DNA of 64,000 bases from Parvicella tangerina (GTDB taxonomy: Bacteria; Bacteroidota; Bacteroidia; Flavobacteriales_D; Parvicellaceae): NCBI RefSeq assembly GCF_907165195.1, contig NZ_OU015584.1, positions 806,001 through 870,000 on the forward strand, in the 5' to 3' direction. This document shows, piece by piece, positions 7,498-16,502 of the stretch. The position numbers and the translations under genes are program-made. Each line of letters begins with the position of its first letter. Position 1 is the first letter of the stretch. Under the pieces are notes generated by a model. That model saw only the letters and a list, made by a program, of their open reading frames with translations. It ran no database searches and was not told the DNA's origin.

Positions 7498-10204
7498 TTT
7501 CGTATTCTACTTTTGGCTCTTTTTCTTCTGGTTGAATACCGAGTTTTTGAAAAAGTTTGTTCATCCCTTTGTCCTTTTCTTTCTTCTTTTTCTTTTTAGT
7601 GTTTTCAGATTCTGTTTTTTCTTCATTCGAATCGTCATCTTCTTGATCAAACTCTTCCCATTCGATGTCAAAGGTAGGAGAAGGCTTTTCAGGTTCGTTA
7701 TAGGCTTTTACAGAGGTGTCTTGCTTAAAGATCCCAACTTCAGACTTGAGTATTGATTTAATGTTCTTCTTTTCTTCCTGAATGTTCTTCTTGATCTCTT
7801 CGTGTTTCTCTTCAGAATCTAATTCGTAAATCGGGTCGTCTAAATGGCCATACATGTGCAAGAACAATTTAGCACCAAGTTCATCGTCTACCAAAGGTCC
7901 GAATTCTTCTTGTTTTTTGTTGGAATACAAGATTTTTCTTAGTCTAAAATTGAAATGATAGTCAATAGAATCGTTAAAACCATGAATACCACTTAAGTTA
8001 AGATCGAGTACATTAGTTTCCAGGGTCATTTTTGGAATGTATATTTTACTGTCTTTGATCGTGATGGTGTTGTGTAGGTCAGAGAACTTAACGCTTTTCA
8101 ATTTTTTCTGAAGTTTTTCAGTGTCCACAACTACCTTAACCAACTTATTTTCATTAAAATAGTCACCGATTTCTAGCAGTGAGGGCTGATTGATCAACTG
8201 ACCTTTTTTGACATGCAGTTCGCATTCTGCCACGAGTGTTTTTTCATCGATGCTAAAGTCATTATTGACCATAACAGCCATATCAAGTTGAACATTTCCT
8301 TTTCCTTTGATGTGCTCGTTAGTCAAATATTGCTGCCCAAAGTTGTCCATCTCCAGAAAGAAGTTTTCGATATCAATGTCGGTGGCAACGAGATTAGTCG
8401 TCCAGACAAATGATAAGTTGGGGTTTTGGGCAAAGGCAACATCGCACTTATAGACGCCATCGTTTGCCAGAAACGATACATTCTTGGTGCTCAGCTTTTG
8501 ATCATAGAGCGTTACAATTCCATTTACTTTGGTAGCATCAAACTTTCCGTAATACAGGTTGTTGATTTGAGACTTCAAGTTAAGGTGTATGTTATCTGGG
8601 AATACAAATGGTTCAGGCTCCTGTTGAGTAAAAATTTGATCGCCTGAGGCTTCTGTTGCTTTTAGAATATTATCCAGTGTTAATTTTTCTGTTCGTAGGT
8701 CAGCTTCTATGGTTAAGATTTCCTGATCGCTTAGGATGTACGGAATCAGATTTTTGATTGCGCCATCTAAACGGAAGTCACTATCTTCAATGAACCCATG
8801 AAAATCGGAGATTACGGCATCATTTTGATTAAGAACAAGGTCCCCAAAAATCTGCGAGTACGATAGGGCAGAGCTGGGTAATTTCAGACTGGCATTTTTA
8901 AACGTAAACTCTCCTTTTGATTTTAAGATTTGAAAGTCATCGGGTTTACTTTGTCCAATGAAGTGTAGATCAAAATCTGCTTGACCATTCATCTGCTCAA
9001 TATGCTCGCTCTGTAGAAAATCCTTTAACTGTTTCAGGTTAACCGATCCAAAGGAACTTACAATGACTTTCGGGTTATCTAGATTCTCTATTTTTACCTG
9101 TCCGTTGATCTGCCCCACATCAATTTTACCTTTAATATCATCCAGGTAGATCATAGAAGTCCCCAAGGTGTCAGAATCAAAGAACCCATCAAAAGAGAGG
9201 TCGGAGATACTCGTTTTGGTGTTGAGCTCGGTTAGACTGCCTCCCTGTAAGTAAAAATTTGCGGATGTTCTGGGAGTCTCTTGTTCGTTAATCATGCCTT
9301 TTACCTTAGCTTCAAATACAACTAATCCTTTTGCTTTGTATTTGTCCAGCGTAGCCATGTACTCTTTGGGCAAAATGGTAATCGCTGAGGCAAGATCAAT
9401 GTTTTTTCCTTTTACATCCAAATTCACGCTGCTGCTATCAGCCTTATCGATATAGCTACCGGTAACGTCAAAAAGAAGCTCCTCGATATTTACATTTCCT
9501 TTTTGGATGAGGTATTTATTTTTTTTGCGATCAATAAGCATAGCCAGATCCAATGTGGCATCTTTATCTTTGATGAAGGTTACTCCGCCAGATCGGATTT
9601 TCTTTGCTTTTAGTTTTGCTTTTACTTTTAAGTCATAAACCGTTTCTTTAAAATCACCAGAGAAAGTTAGGTCAGGGGCATACCCGATATAGCTTTGGTT
9701 CGTCAGTGAATCTATATATGCAATTTGGATGTCTTTGCCTCTTACTTCTTTCAGTGCGAACGAAAACTTAGTATCTTGAGTAGCGGTGGTATCTTCTTTA
9801 AAGATATCAAAGTTACTTTCACCTTCTTTATTGACCTTTAAGTTGAAGATTGCCCCTTCCAGGGATACGGTTTGCACCTTGTAGTTTCCGGCCATCATAT
9901 CCCAAAAATCAAAGGATAAGTAGATGTGTTTGGCGTACATCATCGTGTCTTGCTCATTCTCACTGAGGTAGTCAGGAATCAAGACATCATTAAACCGTAA
10001 AGAGGCTTTTGGGAACTGATCCCAGATGGTCAACTCGATATCAGGAGCTTTTACTTTTACTTTGAGGTTCTTGTTGAGTTCGTCAATTGCATATTGTTTG
10101 ACCTCGTCTTCGTAGATATACACCACAGTAAAGAAGAAGGCAACGATGAGGACAATCAAAATCCCCAGTCCAGCTAATATTCTTTTGGTCCATTTAAGCC
10201 ACAT
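7487..10204 (-). CDS. AsmA-like envelope protein
   Basis: The 905-residue protein has one N-terminal membrane anchor (about residues 8-30) and the AsmA N-terminal signature in the following 100 residues: conversion of NKNLKVKVKAPDIELTIWDQFPKASLRFNDVLI. It then runs through a long series of beta-strands of the AsmA/DUF748 type, consistent with the bridge-like lipid-transport fold proposed for this family. The C-terminal 90 residues are low-complexity and very rich in Lys, Glu and Asp, including a KKKKKKEKDKG stretch; this tail is unlike the rest. It is the first gene of the operon through recX, the outer-membrane protein, tag and the SRPBCC lipoprotein. Confidence 0.85.
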   Translation of the reverse strand: MWLKWTKRILAGLGILIVLIVAFFFTVVYIYEDEVKQYAIDELNKNLKVKVKAPDIELTIWDQFPKASLRFNDVLIPDYLSENEQDTMMYAKHIYLSFDFWDMMAGNYKVQTVSLEGAIFNLKVNKEGESNFDIFKEDTTATQDTKFSFALKEVRGKDIQIAYIDSLTNQSYIGYAPDLTFSGDFKETVYDLKVKAKLKAKKIRSGGVTFIKDKDATLDLAMLIDRKKNKYLIQKGNVNIEELLFDVTGSYIDKADSSSVNLDVKGKNIDLASAITILPKEYMATLDKYKAKGLVVFEAKVKGMINEQETPRTSANFYLQGGSLTELNTKTSISDLSFDGFFDSDTLGTSMIYLDDIKGKIDVGQINGQVKIENLDNPKVIVSSFGSVNLKQLKDFLQSEHIEQMNGQADFDLHFIGQSKPDDFQILKSKGEFTFKNASLKLPSSALSYSQIFGDLVLNQNDAVISDFHGFIEDSDFRLDGAIKNLIPYILSDQEILTIEADLRTEKLTLDNILKATEASGDQIFTQQEPEPFVFPDNIHLNLKSQINNLYYGKFDATKVNGIVTLYDQKLSTKNVSFLANDGVYKCDVAFAQNPNLSFVWTTNLVATDIDIENFFLEMDNFGQQYLTNEHIKGKGNVQLDMAVMVNNDFSIDEKTLVAECELHVKKGQLINQPSLLEIGDYFNENKLVKVVVDTEKLQKKLKSVKFSDLHNTITIKDSKIYIPKMTLETNVLDLNLSGIHGFNDSIDYHFNFRLRKILYSNKKQEEFGPLVDDELGAKLFLHMYGHLDDPIYELDSEEKHEEIKKNIQEEKKNIKSILKSEVGIFKQDTSVKAYNEPEKPSPTFDIEWEEFDQEDDDSNEEKTESENTKKKKKKEKDKGMNKLFQKLGIQPEEKEPKVEYEIEQ

Positions 10205-10434
10205 ACGTTTATTCTACGAGTTTGAAAGACAGTATAATGCAGCGTAAAATTAGTGGTTATAGGCAATGACTTTTTAAGGGATTACTTTACTTATTAACCG
10301 TTCAATCTTTATTTAGTTACAAAAAAAAAGTGCTTACCGCTAATTTTTTGTCATAAACTTTTATCCCTAAGTTTGTAAATATGTGAAGCGGAAATTACGA
10401 GTAATCAGTCTTTCGTTAAAAGCAACTAATTATC
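10205..10434. other. Intergenic region between the divergent AsmA operon and the duplicated T9SS genes
   Basis: The left part (10205-10345) is AT-rich and holds nothing I can name. The right part carries the promoter and leader shared with the second copy of the downstream gene. An in-frame stop at 10417-10419 precludes any upstream ATG for the gene starting at 10435. Confidence 0.5.
10348..10375 (+). promoter_or_regulatory. Promoter of the first duplicated T9SS gene
   Basis: TTG at 10348-10350, 17 bases, then TAAGTTTG at 10368-10375. The -7 box and about 60 bases of leader are copied in front of the second gene, but the -33 TTG is not, because the duplication starts near 10353. Confidence 0.55.
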
Positions 10435-12311
10435 TTGCGAAACCTTTTAGTCATATTGTTTCTTTTGTTTGTCGTGCAGTTGAATTTTGCTCAGCTCATC
10501 TTTGAGCAAGACGTTGTAAAAAATGGAGGGATTACTGGTGCCGGTTTTTCAGGAGGGTTAGGGTATGGTTCTGGCGAATTTGATATCTTCATTGAACCAG
10601 GAGCTACTATTAAGAAAGCCTATTTATTTTGCTATCGTGTTGGTTATCCTTATGAGAATGAATATGTACTGAACAATGATACGATTGTTTTTGATACCAC
10701 TAACCTGATTTCTTCTTTTGGACATTTAAATGAATACTTTGAGCCTATTAACTTGTATTATTGCGATTATACCAGTGATCTGGACCCGGGAATAACTCAT
10801 TATGATATAGAGCTGCCGGTTAAGACAGGTGATCCCATTAATTGGGGGTATTGTACCATTTATATGGTAGTCGTTTATGAATCTCCTTCCTTGTCAGGAG
10901 CTCTGAGTTATGAAATGGTTTTTAATGATCAGGACTGTTATGGTTTTGAAGCCTATTCATCGGTTCAATTGAATAAAGTAGATTATAATTATCCGGTCGG
11001 CTTTGCTTTGTATACAGATCGCTATGGAGGAGCGTTAACTTATTATTCTTATCTATTAACCATAAACGGAAATCAATTGGGCTACGCAGGAGGCGATGAT
11101 CAGGTAAATTCAGCTTATGGAGCAGCTGGTGTCAAAGGAAATTTTTATTACCAAAACCAAACGTTGTATGGACTGGATGACGATACCCCGGATGCCTTTG
11201 TAGACAGTACAGATGGTTTGGCAGATATTTCAAGCTATATTGATCAGGTTACCAATAGTTTTGATTTTTCGCTGAGGCATGAAGACTACCCGAACAACAT
11301 TCACATTAGTACAGGAGTAAGCTTGGGGTATTTTGTGTCTTACACCACTACTTGTGATACATTCACCGTAGATGTGCCCGCTGAGTATTTGGCTTGTAAA
11401 GGGGATAGCATCCAACTGACTGTTGCAGGAGGTTCACAATATGAATGGTTACCTCAAAAAGATCTGTCCTGTTATACGTGCCCTCAACCTTACTTTAGTG
11501 GAGATACCAGCCAGGTTTACAGGGTCAGGGTTTGGAATAACGATAGTTGTAGTAAAGTGCTTCCGGTGAGTATTCGGGTGGTGGATAAGCCTGAACCTCC
11601 TGTTTTGTCAGTCAGTCCAACACGGTGTAGTGACAGCAGTGGGATCATTGAAGTTGATGTTGTAGAAAACACGCATCAATACCTGGTCAATAACGGTACT
11701 GTCCAAAGTTCTAATGTATTTGATAGTTTGTCATTTGGTTCTTATTTGGTCACTACGGTCGATACCAACAATTGTACTGCCAGCACAGCAGTTTTTGTGG
11801 ATCAAACCTTTCCAGTAGCCGCGTTTCAGGCAACGCCCCAGGAAGGAGATGTTCCACTGGATGTGCAGTTTTATAACCAAAGTTTATACGGCTACGACTA
11901 TTTGTGGTATATCGATGATGATACATTAACCACTACCAGTCCTCAGGTAACATTTGATGAAGAAGGAACCTATGAAGTTACCTTAATTACCTATGATCAA
12001 TATCCTCAATGCGCTGATACTGCCTCTCTATATGTGCATGCTGAATATCCCTTGGTCGTCTTTGCGCCTTCGTTACATACAGATCGACAAGCACCTTATC
12101 AAATTTACACCACAGGAGTAGATGCAATGACGTATGAGCTTTATAATGAAATCGGACAGTTGGTGATTTATGAAGAGCTTACTCCATCAACAGGACATAC
12201 TGAACTATGGCAACCGTATGAACTGGCTAAGGGTGTTTATTTTTATCGGATAGTGGTCACCTACGACCAATCAAAAGAGAAAGTGTTTGCAGGGAAGGTG
12301 GTGAGACAGTG
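10353..12311 (+). repeat. Tandem duplication, unit 1 (about 1.96 kb)
   Basis: Direct-repeat unit that includes the -7 box, leader and whole coding region of a surface protein. Unit 2 follows immediately. The leaders differ by a 7-base length change, and long blocks of the coding region are identical or nearly so, including third codon positions. Confidence 0.9.
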
Positions 12312-12312
12312 A
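10435..12312 (+). CDS. T9SS-secreted surface protein with PKD domain, copy 1
   Basis: The 625-residue protein starts at TTG 10435; no ATG is available because an in-frame TAA lies at 10417. A signal peptide (residues 1-19, ending FAQ) is followed by a 300-residue beta-rich region without a name, in which DVVKNGGITGAGFSGGLGYG opens the mature protein. A Cys-containing region (LACKGDSIQL, LSCYTCPQP) comes next. A PKD-like domain lies near residues 460-535 (GDVPLDVQFYNQSL ... FDEEGTYEVTLITYD). The type A T9SS sorting domain is at the end (YELYNEIGQLVIYEELT, LAKGVYFYRIV, KVVRQ). It would be exported by the Sec system and then carried across the outer membrane by T9SS. A 625-residue paralogue follows directly. 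Confidence 0.88.
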   Translation: MRNLLVILFLLFVVQLNFAQLIFEQDVVKNGGITGAGFSGGLGYGSGEFDIFIEPGATIKKAYLFCYRVGYPYENEYVLNNDTIVFDTTNLISSFGHLNEYFEPINLYYCDYTSDLDPGITHYDIELPVKTGDPINWGYCTIYMVVVYESPSLSGALSYEMVFNDQDCYGFEAYSSVQLNKVDYNYPVGFALYTDRYGGALTYYSYLLTINGNQLGYAGGDDQVNSAYGAAGVKGNFYYQNQTLYGLDDDTPDAFVDSTDGLADISSYIDQVTNSFDFSLRHEDYPNNIHISTGVSLGYFVSYTTTCDTFTVDVPAEYLACKGDSIQLTVAGGSQYEWLPQKDLSCYTCPQPYFSGDTSQVYRVRVWNNDSCSKVLPVSIRVVDKPEPPVLSVSPTRCSDSSGIIEVDVVENTHQYLVNNGTVQSSNVFDSLSFGSYLVTTVDTNNCTASTAVFVDQTFPVAAFQATPQEGDVPLDVQFYNQSLYGYDYLWYIDDDTLTTTSPQVTFDEEGTYEVTLITYDQYPQCADTASLYVHAEYPLVVFAPSLHTDRQAPYQIYTTGVDAMTYELYNEIGQLVIYEELTPSTGHTELWQPYELAKGVYFYRIVVTYDQSKEKVFAGKVVRQ

Positions 12313-12325
12313 TAAATTTTATCCC

Positions 12326-12333
12326 TAAGTTTG
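12326..12333 (+). promoter_or_regulatory. Copied -7 box of the second duplicated T9SS gene
   Basis: TAAGTTTG, identical to the box before copy 1. The position of the -33 element is occupied here by the end of copy 1, and no TTG is present, so this promoter may be weaker or the gene may be read through from copy 1. Confidence 0.4.
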
Positions 12334-12399
12334 TAAATATGTGAAGCGGAAATTACGAGTAATCAGTTTTCCTTTTCCGTTAAATGCAACTAAATTATC

Positions 12400-14277
12400 T
12401 TGCGAAACCTTTTAGTCATATCGTTTCTTTTGTTTGTTGTGCAGTTGAGTTTTGCTCAGGTCATCTTTGAGCAAGATGTTGTGAAAAACGGTGGGATTAC
12501 TGGTGCTGGTTTTTCAGGCGGATTAGGGTATGGTTCTGGCGCATTTGATATCTTTATTGAGCCTGGAGCTATAGTCAAGAAAGCCTACTTGTTTTGCTAT
12601 CGTGTTGGGTATCCTTATGAGAATGAATATGTACTGAACAATGATACGATTGTTTTTGATACCACTAACCTGATTTCTTCTTTTGGACATTTAAATGAAT
12701 ACTTTGAGCCTATTAACTTGTATTATTGCGATTATACCAGTGATCTGGACCCGGGAATAACTCATTATGATATAGAGCTGCCGGTTAAGACAGGTGATCC
12801 CATTAATTGGGGGTATTGTACCATTTATATGGTAGTCGTTTATGAATCTCCTTCCTTGTCAGGAGCTCTGAGTTATGAAATGGTTTTTAATGATCAGGAC
12901 TGTTATGGTTTTGAAGCCTATTCATCGGTTCAATTGAATAAAGTAGATTATAATTATCCGGTCGGCTTTGCTTTGTATACAGATCGATATTCTGGTTCTT
13001 TGACCGATTTTGTCTATGATTTGACCATTGCTTCGAACTATATAGGATCAGTTGGAGGCAATGATCAGGTAAATTCAGCTTATGGAGCAGCTGGTGTAAA
13101 AGGGCATTTTTATTATCAAAATCAAACGTTGTATGGACTGGATGATGATACCCCAGATGCTTTTGTAGACAGTACGGATGGTTTGGCAGATATTTCAGGC
13201 TATATTGATCAGGTTACCAATAGTTTTGATTTTTCGCTGAGGCATGAAGACTACCCGAACAACATTCACATTAGTACAGGAGTAAGCTTGGGGTATTTTG
13301 TGTCTTACACCACTACTTGTGATACATTTACCGTAGATGTGCCTGCTGAGTATTTGGCTTGTAAAGGGGATAGCATTCAACTGACTGCTGCAGGAGGTTC
13401 ACAATATGAATGGTTACCTCAAAAAGATCTGTCCTGTTATACGTGTCCTCAACCTTACTTTAGTGGAGATACCAGCCAGGTTTACAGGGTCAGGGTTTGG
13501 AATAACGATAGTTGTAGTAAAGTGCTTCCTGTGAGTATTCGGGTAGTGGATAAGCCTGAACCTCCTGTTGTATCAGTCAGTCCAACCCGGTGTAGTGACA
13601 GCAGTGGGATCATTGAAGTTGATGTTGTAGAAAACACCCATCAGTACCTGATCAATAATGGATCAGCTCAGAGTTCTAATGTATTTGATAGTTTGTCATT
13701 TGGTTCTTATTTGGTCACTACGGTCGATACCAACAACTGTACTGCCAGCACAGATGTTTTTGTGGATCAAACCTTTCCAGTAGCCGCGTTTCAGGCAACG
13801 CCCCAGGAAGGAGATGTTCCACTGGATGTGCAGTTTTATAACCAAAGTTTATACGGCTACGACTATTTGTGGTATATCGATGATGATACATTAACCACTA
13901 CCAGTCCTCAGGTAACATTTGATGAAGAAGGAACCTATGAAGTTACCTTAATTACCTATGATCAATATCCTCAATGCGCTGATACTGCCTCTCTATATGT
14001 GCATGCTGAATATCCCTTGGTCGTCTTTGCGCCTTCGTTACATACAGATCGACAAGCACCTTATCAAATTTACACCACAGGAGTAGATGCAATGACGTAT
14101 GAGCTTTATAATGAAATCGGACAGTTGGTGATTTATGAAGAGCTTACTCCATCAACAGGACATACTGAACTATGGCAACCGTATGAACTGGCTAAGGGTG
14201 TTTATTTTTATCGGATAGTGGTCACCTACGACCAATCAAAAGAGAAAGTGTTTGCAGGTAAGGTGGTGAGACAGTGA
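12400..14277 (+). CDS. T9SS-secreted surface protein with PKD domain, copy 2
   Basis: Paralogue of the preceding gene with the same length (625 residues), the same TTG start, signal peptide, PKD domain and type A sorting domain. The two proteins differ mainly in three places: the signal peptide and first mature residues, a block around residues 197-218 (copy 1 has YGGALTYYSYLLTINGNQLG, copy 2 has YSGSLTDFVYDLTIASNYIG), and a short stretch near residues 417-425. Residues about 70-196 and 440-625 are essentially identical. It ends one base before the stop codon of the convergent purQ. Confidence 0.88.
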   Translation: MRNLLVISFLLFVVQLSFAQVIFEQDVVKNGGITGAGFSGGLGYGSGAFDIFIEPGAIVKKAYLFCYRVGYPYENEYVLNNDTIVFDTTNLISSFGHLNEYFEPINLYYCDYTSDLDPGITHYDIELPVKTGDPINWGYCTIYMVVVYESPSLSGALSYEMVFNDQDCYGFEAYSSVQLNKVDYNYPVGFALYTDRYSGSLTDFVYDLTIASNYIGSVGGNDQVNSAYGAAGVKGHFYYQNQTLYGLDDDTPDAFVDSTDGLADISGYIDQVTNSFDFSLRHEDYPNNIHISTGVSLGYFVSYTTTCDTFTVDVPAEYLACKGDSIQLTAAGGSQYEWLPQKDLSCYTCPQPYFSGDTSQVYRVRVWNNDSCSKVLPVSIRVVDKPEPPVVSVSPTRCSDSSGIIEVDVVENTHQYLINNGSAQSSNVFDSLSFGSYLVTTVDTNNCTASTDVFVDQTFPVAAFQATPQEGDVPLDVQFYNQSLYGYDYLWYIDDDTLTTTSPQVTFDEEGTYEVTLITYDQYPQCADTASLYVHAEYPLVVFAPSLHTDRQAPYQIYTTGVDAMTYELYNEIGQLVIYEELTPSTGHTELWQPYELAKGVYFYRIVVTYDQSKEKVFAGKVVRQ

Positions 14278-14278
14278 G

Positions 14279-14965
14279 TTAGACCAACTCTAGCCAACTT
14301 TCGAACAACGCTCTTCCATCTTCATTTCCAAGTACGTTGTCTGAAGCTCTTTCTGGGTGCGGCATCATTCCGAAAACATTTTTACCCGTGTTGGTTACAC
14401 CAGCAATATTCTCCAAAGAACCATTCGGGTTAGCTTCAGGAGTTACATTTCCGTTTTCATCACAGTACCTGAATAAAACTTGATCATTGTCATTCAGTGA
14501 TTTGATGGTGTCTGCATCAGCATAAAATCTTCCCTCACCGTGGGCAATTGGAATTTTGTAAGCTTTATTCGGGTCAAGGTGTTTAGAAATGGCCGCTGAA
14601 GAACTTTCCGGTTTGAGGTAAATATTTTTACAAATAAACTTCTGATTATCGTTGTGTAATAGTGCACCAGGAAGTAACCCTGATTCACACAAGACCTGAA
14701 ATCCGTTACAAACACCAAAGACATACCGACCTTTATTGGCATGCTCAATGACTTCCTTCATCACCGGAGAGAAATTAGCAATCGCTCCAGATCTCAGGTA
14801 GTCGCCATAGGAGAAGCCTCCTGGTAAAACCACTGCGTCAACACCTTTCAGGTCATGATCTTTGTGCCATAGATTCTCTACTTCATTTCCTAAGATGTCT
14901 TGTAATACATAGATCATGTCCATGTCACAATTAGAACCGGGGAAAGTAATTACGCCAAATTTCAT
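14279..14965 (-). CDS. purQ: Phosphoribosylformylglycinamidine synthase, glutaminase subunit
   Basis: I start at 14965 ([14 protein letters not shown]), giving 228 residues. A longer frame to 14989 would begin inside the promoter box. The protein is a class I glutamine amidotransferase with the triad Cys86 ([11 protein letters not shown]), His203 and Glu205 ([10 protein letters not shown]). It supplies ammonia to PurL for the conversion of FGAR to FGAM in purine synthesis. The purL and purS genes are not in the window, so the subunits are encoded apart. The gene is convergent with the duplicated T9SS copy 2, with a single base between their stop codons. Confidence 0.93.
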   Translation of the reverse strand: MKFGVITFPGSNCDMDMIYVLQDILGNEVENLWHKDHDLKGVDAVVLPGGFSYGDYLRSGAIANFSPVMKEVIEHANKGRYVFGVCNGFQVLCESGLLPGALLHNDNQKFICKNIYLKPESSSAAISKHLDPNKAYKIPIAHGEGRFYADADTIKSLNDNDQVLFRYCDENGNVTPEANPNGSLENIAGVTNTGKNVFGMMPHPERASDNVLGNEDGRALFESWLELV

Positions 14966-14986
14966 ATCGAGTATCTTTTGAAAGCA

Positions 14987-14994
14987 CAAAGTTA
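14987..14994 (-). promoter_or_regulatory. -7 box of purQ
   Basis: Minus-strand TAACTTTG, a full match to TAnnTTTG, about 20 bases before the chosen purQ start. No TTG is visible at the -33 position. It argues that the start is at 14965, not 14989. Confidence 0.5.
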
Positions 14995-15053
14995 AACATC
15001 TTCATTTCTAATGAACTTGATTGCTTTTAAAAAAACGGGGAAGTTTTAAACAC

Positions 15054-16013
15054 TCAATAAAAATAGATGTTCAATAGGATAAGCCCCAATGTGACGTAGA
15101 ACAAACTGTGGATGATCCATTTTTTCTCAGCATAATAGAGTAGGTAAGTAAAAAGTATTGTCATTGGAATCGTACTGTAATAGATAAAAGCGTCATTGTT
15201 GGCCAATACTTTGTCACTAAGCATGGTTAACATGGTCAACAGTAAGAACGCAATAAGGTTAGAAGTGATTTTCCGAAATCTAATACTACTCTTATTACTT
15301 CTGGAGATCAGTTTAAAACCAGCACTATACAAGAAGGTAATTAAAGCCATGTAGAGGGCGTAATTTACCCAGTTCTCCTTGATTTCAAAGTCCTTGAAAG
15401 CCGTGTGTTTTACGTCAACACTAAACGCTTCAAAAAAAGCATGATAAAAAGTCAGGTATAGTACGCCTAGCAAAAGAGCAAAAAAGGGCATGAGGTATTC
15501 CTTGATGTCGAATGGACGCACAATAGCGAGTGTAATCCATGGGAACAGAAAAAGGATAAAACCATACGGAAAACTGAACAGACCTCCAATAAAAAAGAAG
15601 ATGGAAGCATCAAAGATTTCACTTTTGCATTGCACTTGGTTATACACGTTCATCAACCGCCTAAAACCAAATACCCAGAAGAGGTTGGTCCAGATGATGG
15701 GGTGAAGTTGGTGCAGTTCTTTAGCGCTACTCATAAAGACAACGTAAAGCATTGCTGGTAAATAAGTGTTTTTATCAAAGAACTCATTGTTGTTGATAAT
15801 GGCATTTAACTGCACGCCTGTGAGGGTGATGATGATTAATGCCAGTATCCGGTTCACCATCGGATCCTCTATCCAAAACCAGTGGAAAATAAAACTGCTG
15901 TTTTCAAAAGGTGTCAATTCTCCACCTGAAAAAGAGCTTAACCAAAACCCCGCAGCAATCAGCGGAAGTAGAATCAGTACCAGCGGAGTATTTGAATTGA
16001 AAAGTTTGATCAT
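15054..16013 (-). CDS. Multi-pass membrane protein, DUF6427-like
   Basis: The 319-residue protein has about nine hydrophobic spans. The opening MIKLFNSNTPLVLILLPLIAAGFWL, the middle NNEFFDKNTYLPAMLYVVFMS, and the WITLAIVRPFDIKEYLMPF loop match the DUF6427 family of Bacteroidota as I remember it. The function of that family is unknown. A downstream gene on the plus strand encodes a small membrane protein that in related genomes is often a neighbour. The assignment rests on sequence recall only. Confidence 0.7.
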   Translation of the reverse strand: MIKLFNSNTPLVLILLPLIAAGFWLSSFSGGELTPFENSSFIFHWFWIEDPMVNRILALIIITLTGVQLNAIINNNEFFDKNTYLPAMLYVVFMSSAKELHQLHPIIWTNLFWVFGFRRLMNVYNQVQCKSEIFDASIFFFIGGLFSFPYGFILFLFPWITLAIVRPFDIKEYLMPFFALLLGVLYLTFYHAFFEAFSVDVKHTAFKDFEIKENWVNYALYMALITFLYSAGFKLISRSNKSSIRFRKITSNLIAFLLLTMLTMLSDKVLANNDAFIYYSTIPMTILFTYLLYYAEKKWIIHSLFYVTLGLILLNIYFY

Positions 16014-16111
16014 AAAGAGTTACAAATGTAAATTTTTACAAAAAACAATCCCCTTATGATTTTCATTTGTGGATATTTTTTAATTTTACGGCGTAATTAA
16101 GATAATATACG

Positions 16112-16369
16112 ATGGATGCATTAGTGTTTTTATTGAGAGATTTTTTCGTGTTCTTGTTTGAGAATACCTTAGAACCGTTAGGAAATTTGCCAAACGCAGC
16201 TTTTTTGTTACTGACTTTTGTTGGTCTTTTCATTTGGCTGAGATGGCAAGGTAAATACAATAAGGAAGCTAATGGTGGTGCTTTGATCAGTCAAACAGAG
16301 TATTACAACACCCTTCAAAATGATCCTGCGGCTGCAGAAGCGATGACAAATCCATCTCAGATTAAATAA
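16112..16369 (+). CDS. Small membrane protein, DUF6341-like
   Basis: The 85-residue protein has an amphipathic start (MDALVFLLRDFFVFLFENTLEPLGNLPNAA), one clear membrane span (about residues 28-45, ending IWLRWQGKYNKE) and a polar tail. It resembles the small proteins annotated DUF6341 that lie beside DUF6427 proteins in flavobacteria. It is transcribed divergently from the DUF6427-like gene and followed by a strong terminator. Its function is unknown. Confidence 0.65.
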   Translation: MDALVFLLRDFFVFLFENTLEPLGNLPNAAFLLLTFVGLFIWLRWQGKYNKEANGGALISQTEYYNTLQNDPAAAEAMTNPSQIK

Positions 16370-16390
16370 TCTGAACTGAACATATTTAAA

Positions 16391-16436
16391 ATCCTGACCT
16401 CAGTGCTGGTTTCCAGTTGAGTGTCAGGATTTTTTT
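16391..16436 (+). terminator. Rho-independent terminator after the small membrane protein gene
   Basis: An 8-bp outer stem (16391-16398 with 16423-16430), an inner CTCA/TGAG pair (16399-16402 with 16418-16421) and a CTGG/CCAG tip are followed by a run of T at 16430-16436. Confidence 0.9.
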
Positions 16437-16472
16437 ATACAAAAACTTAACATTAGCCAATTGTCATTATTT

Positions 16473-16480
16473 TAAATTTG
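16473..16480 (+). promoter_or_regulatory. -7 box of ppk1
   Basis: TAAATTTG matches TAnnTTTG and lies 22 bases before the ppk1 start codon. The -33 element is not clear. Confidence 0.4.
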
Positions 16481-16502
16481 TAAGGACAGAAAATGAATTG
16501 CT

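Larger units (their letters stand above)
12312..14277 (+). repeat. Tandem duplication, unit 2 (about 1.97 kb)
   Basis: Second direct-repeat unit. It begins at the stop codon of copy 1 and ends at the stop codon of copy 2, with the same leader arrangement as unit 1. The junction is clean and there is no inserted element between the units. Confidence 0.9.

Noticed and set aside
10353-14277. Tandem repeat read as a CRISPR array or mobile element
   Set aside because: The unit is a whole 2-kb gene with promoter; there are no short spaced repeats, terminal inverted repeats or transposase.
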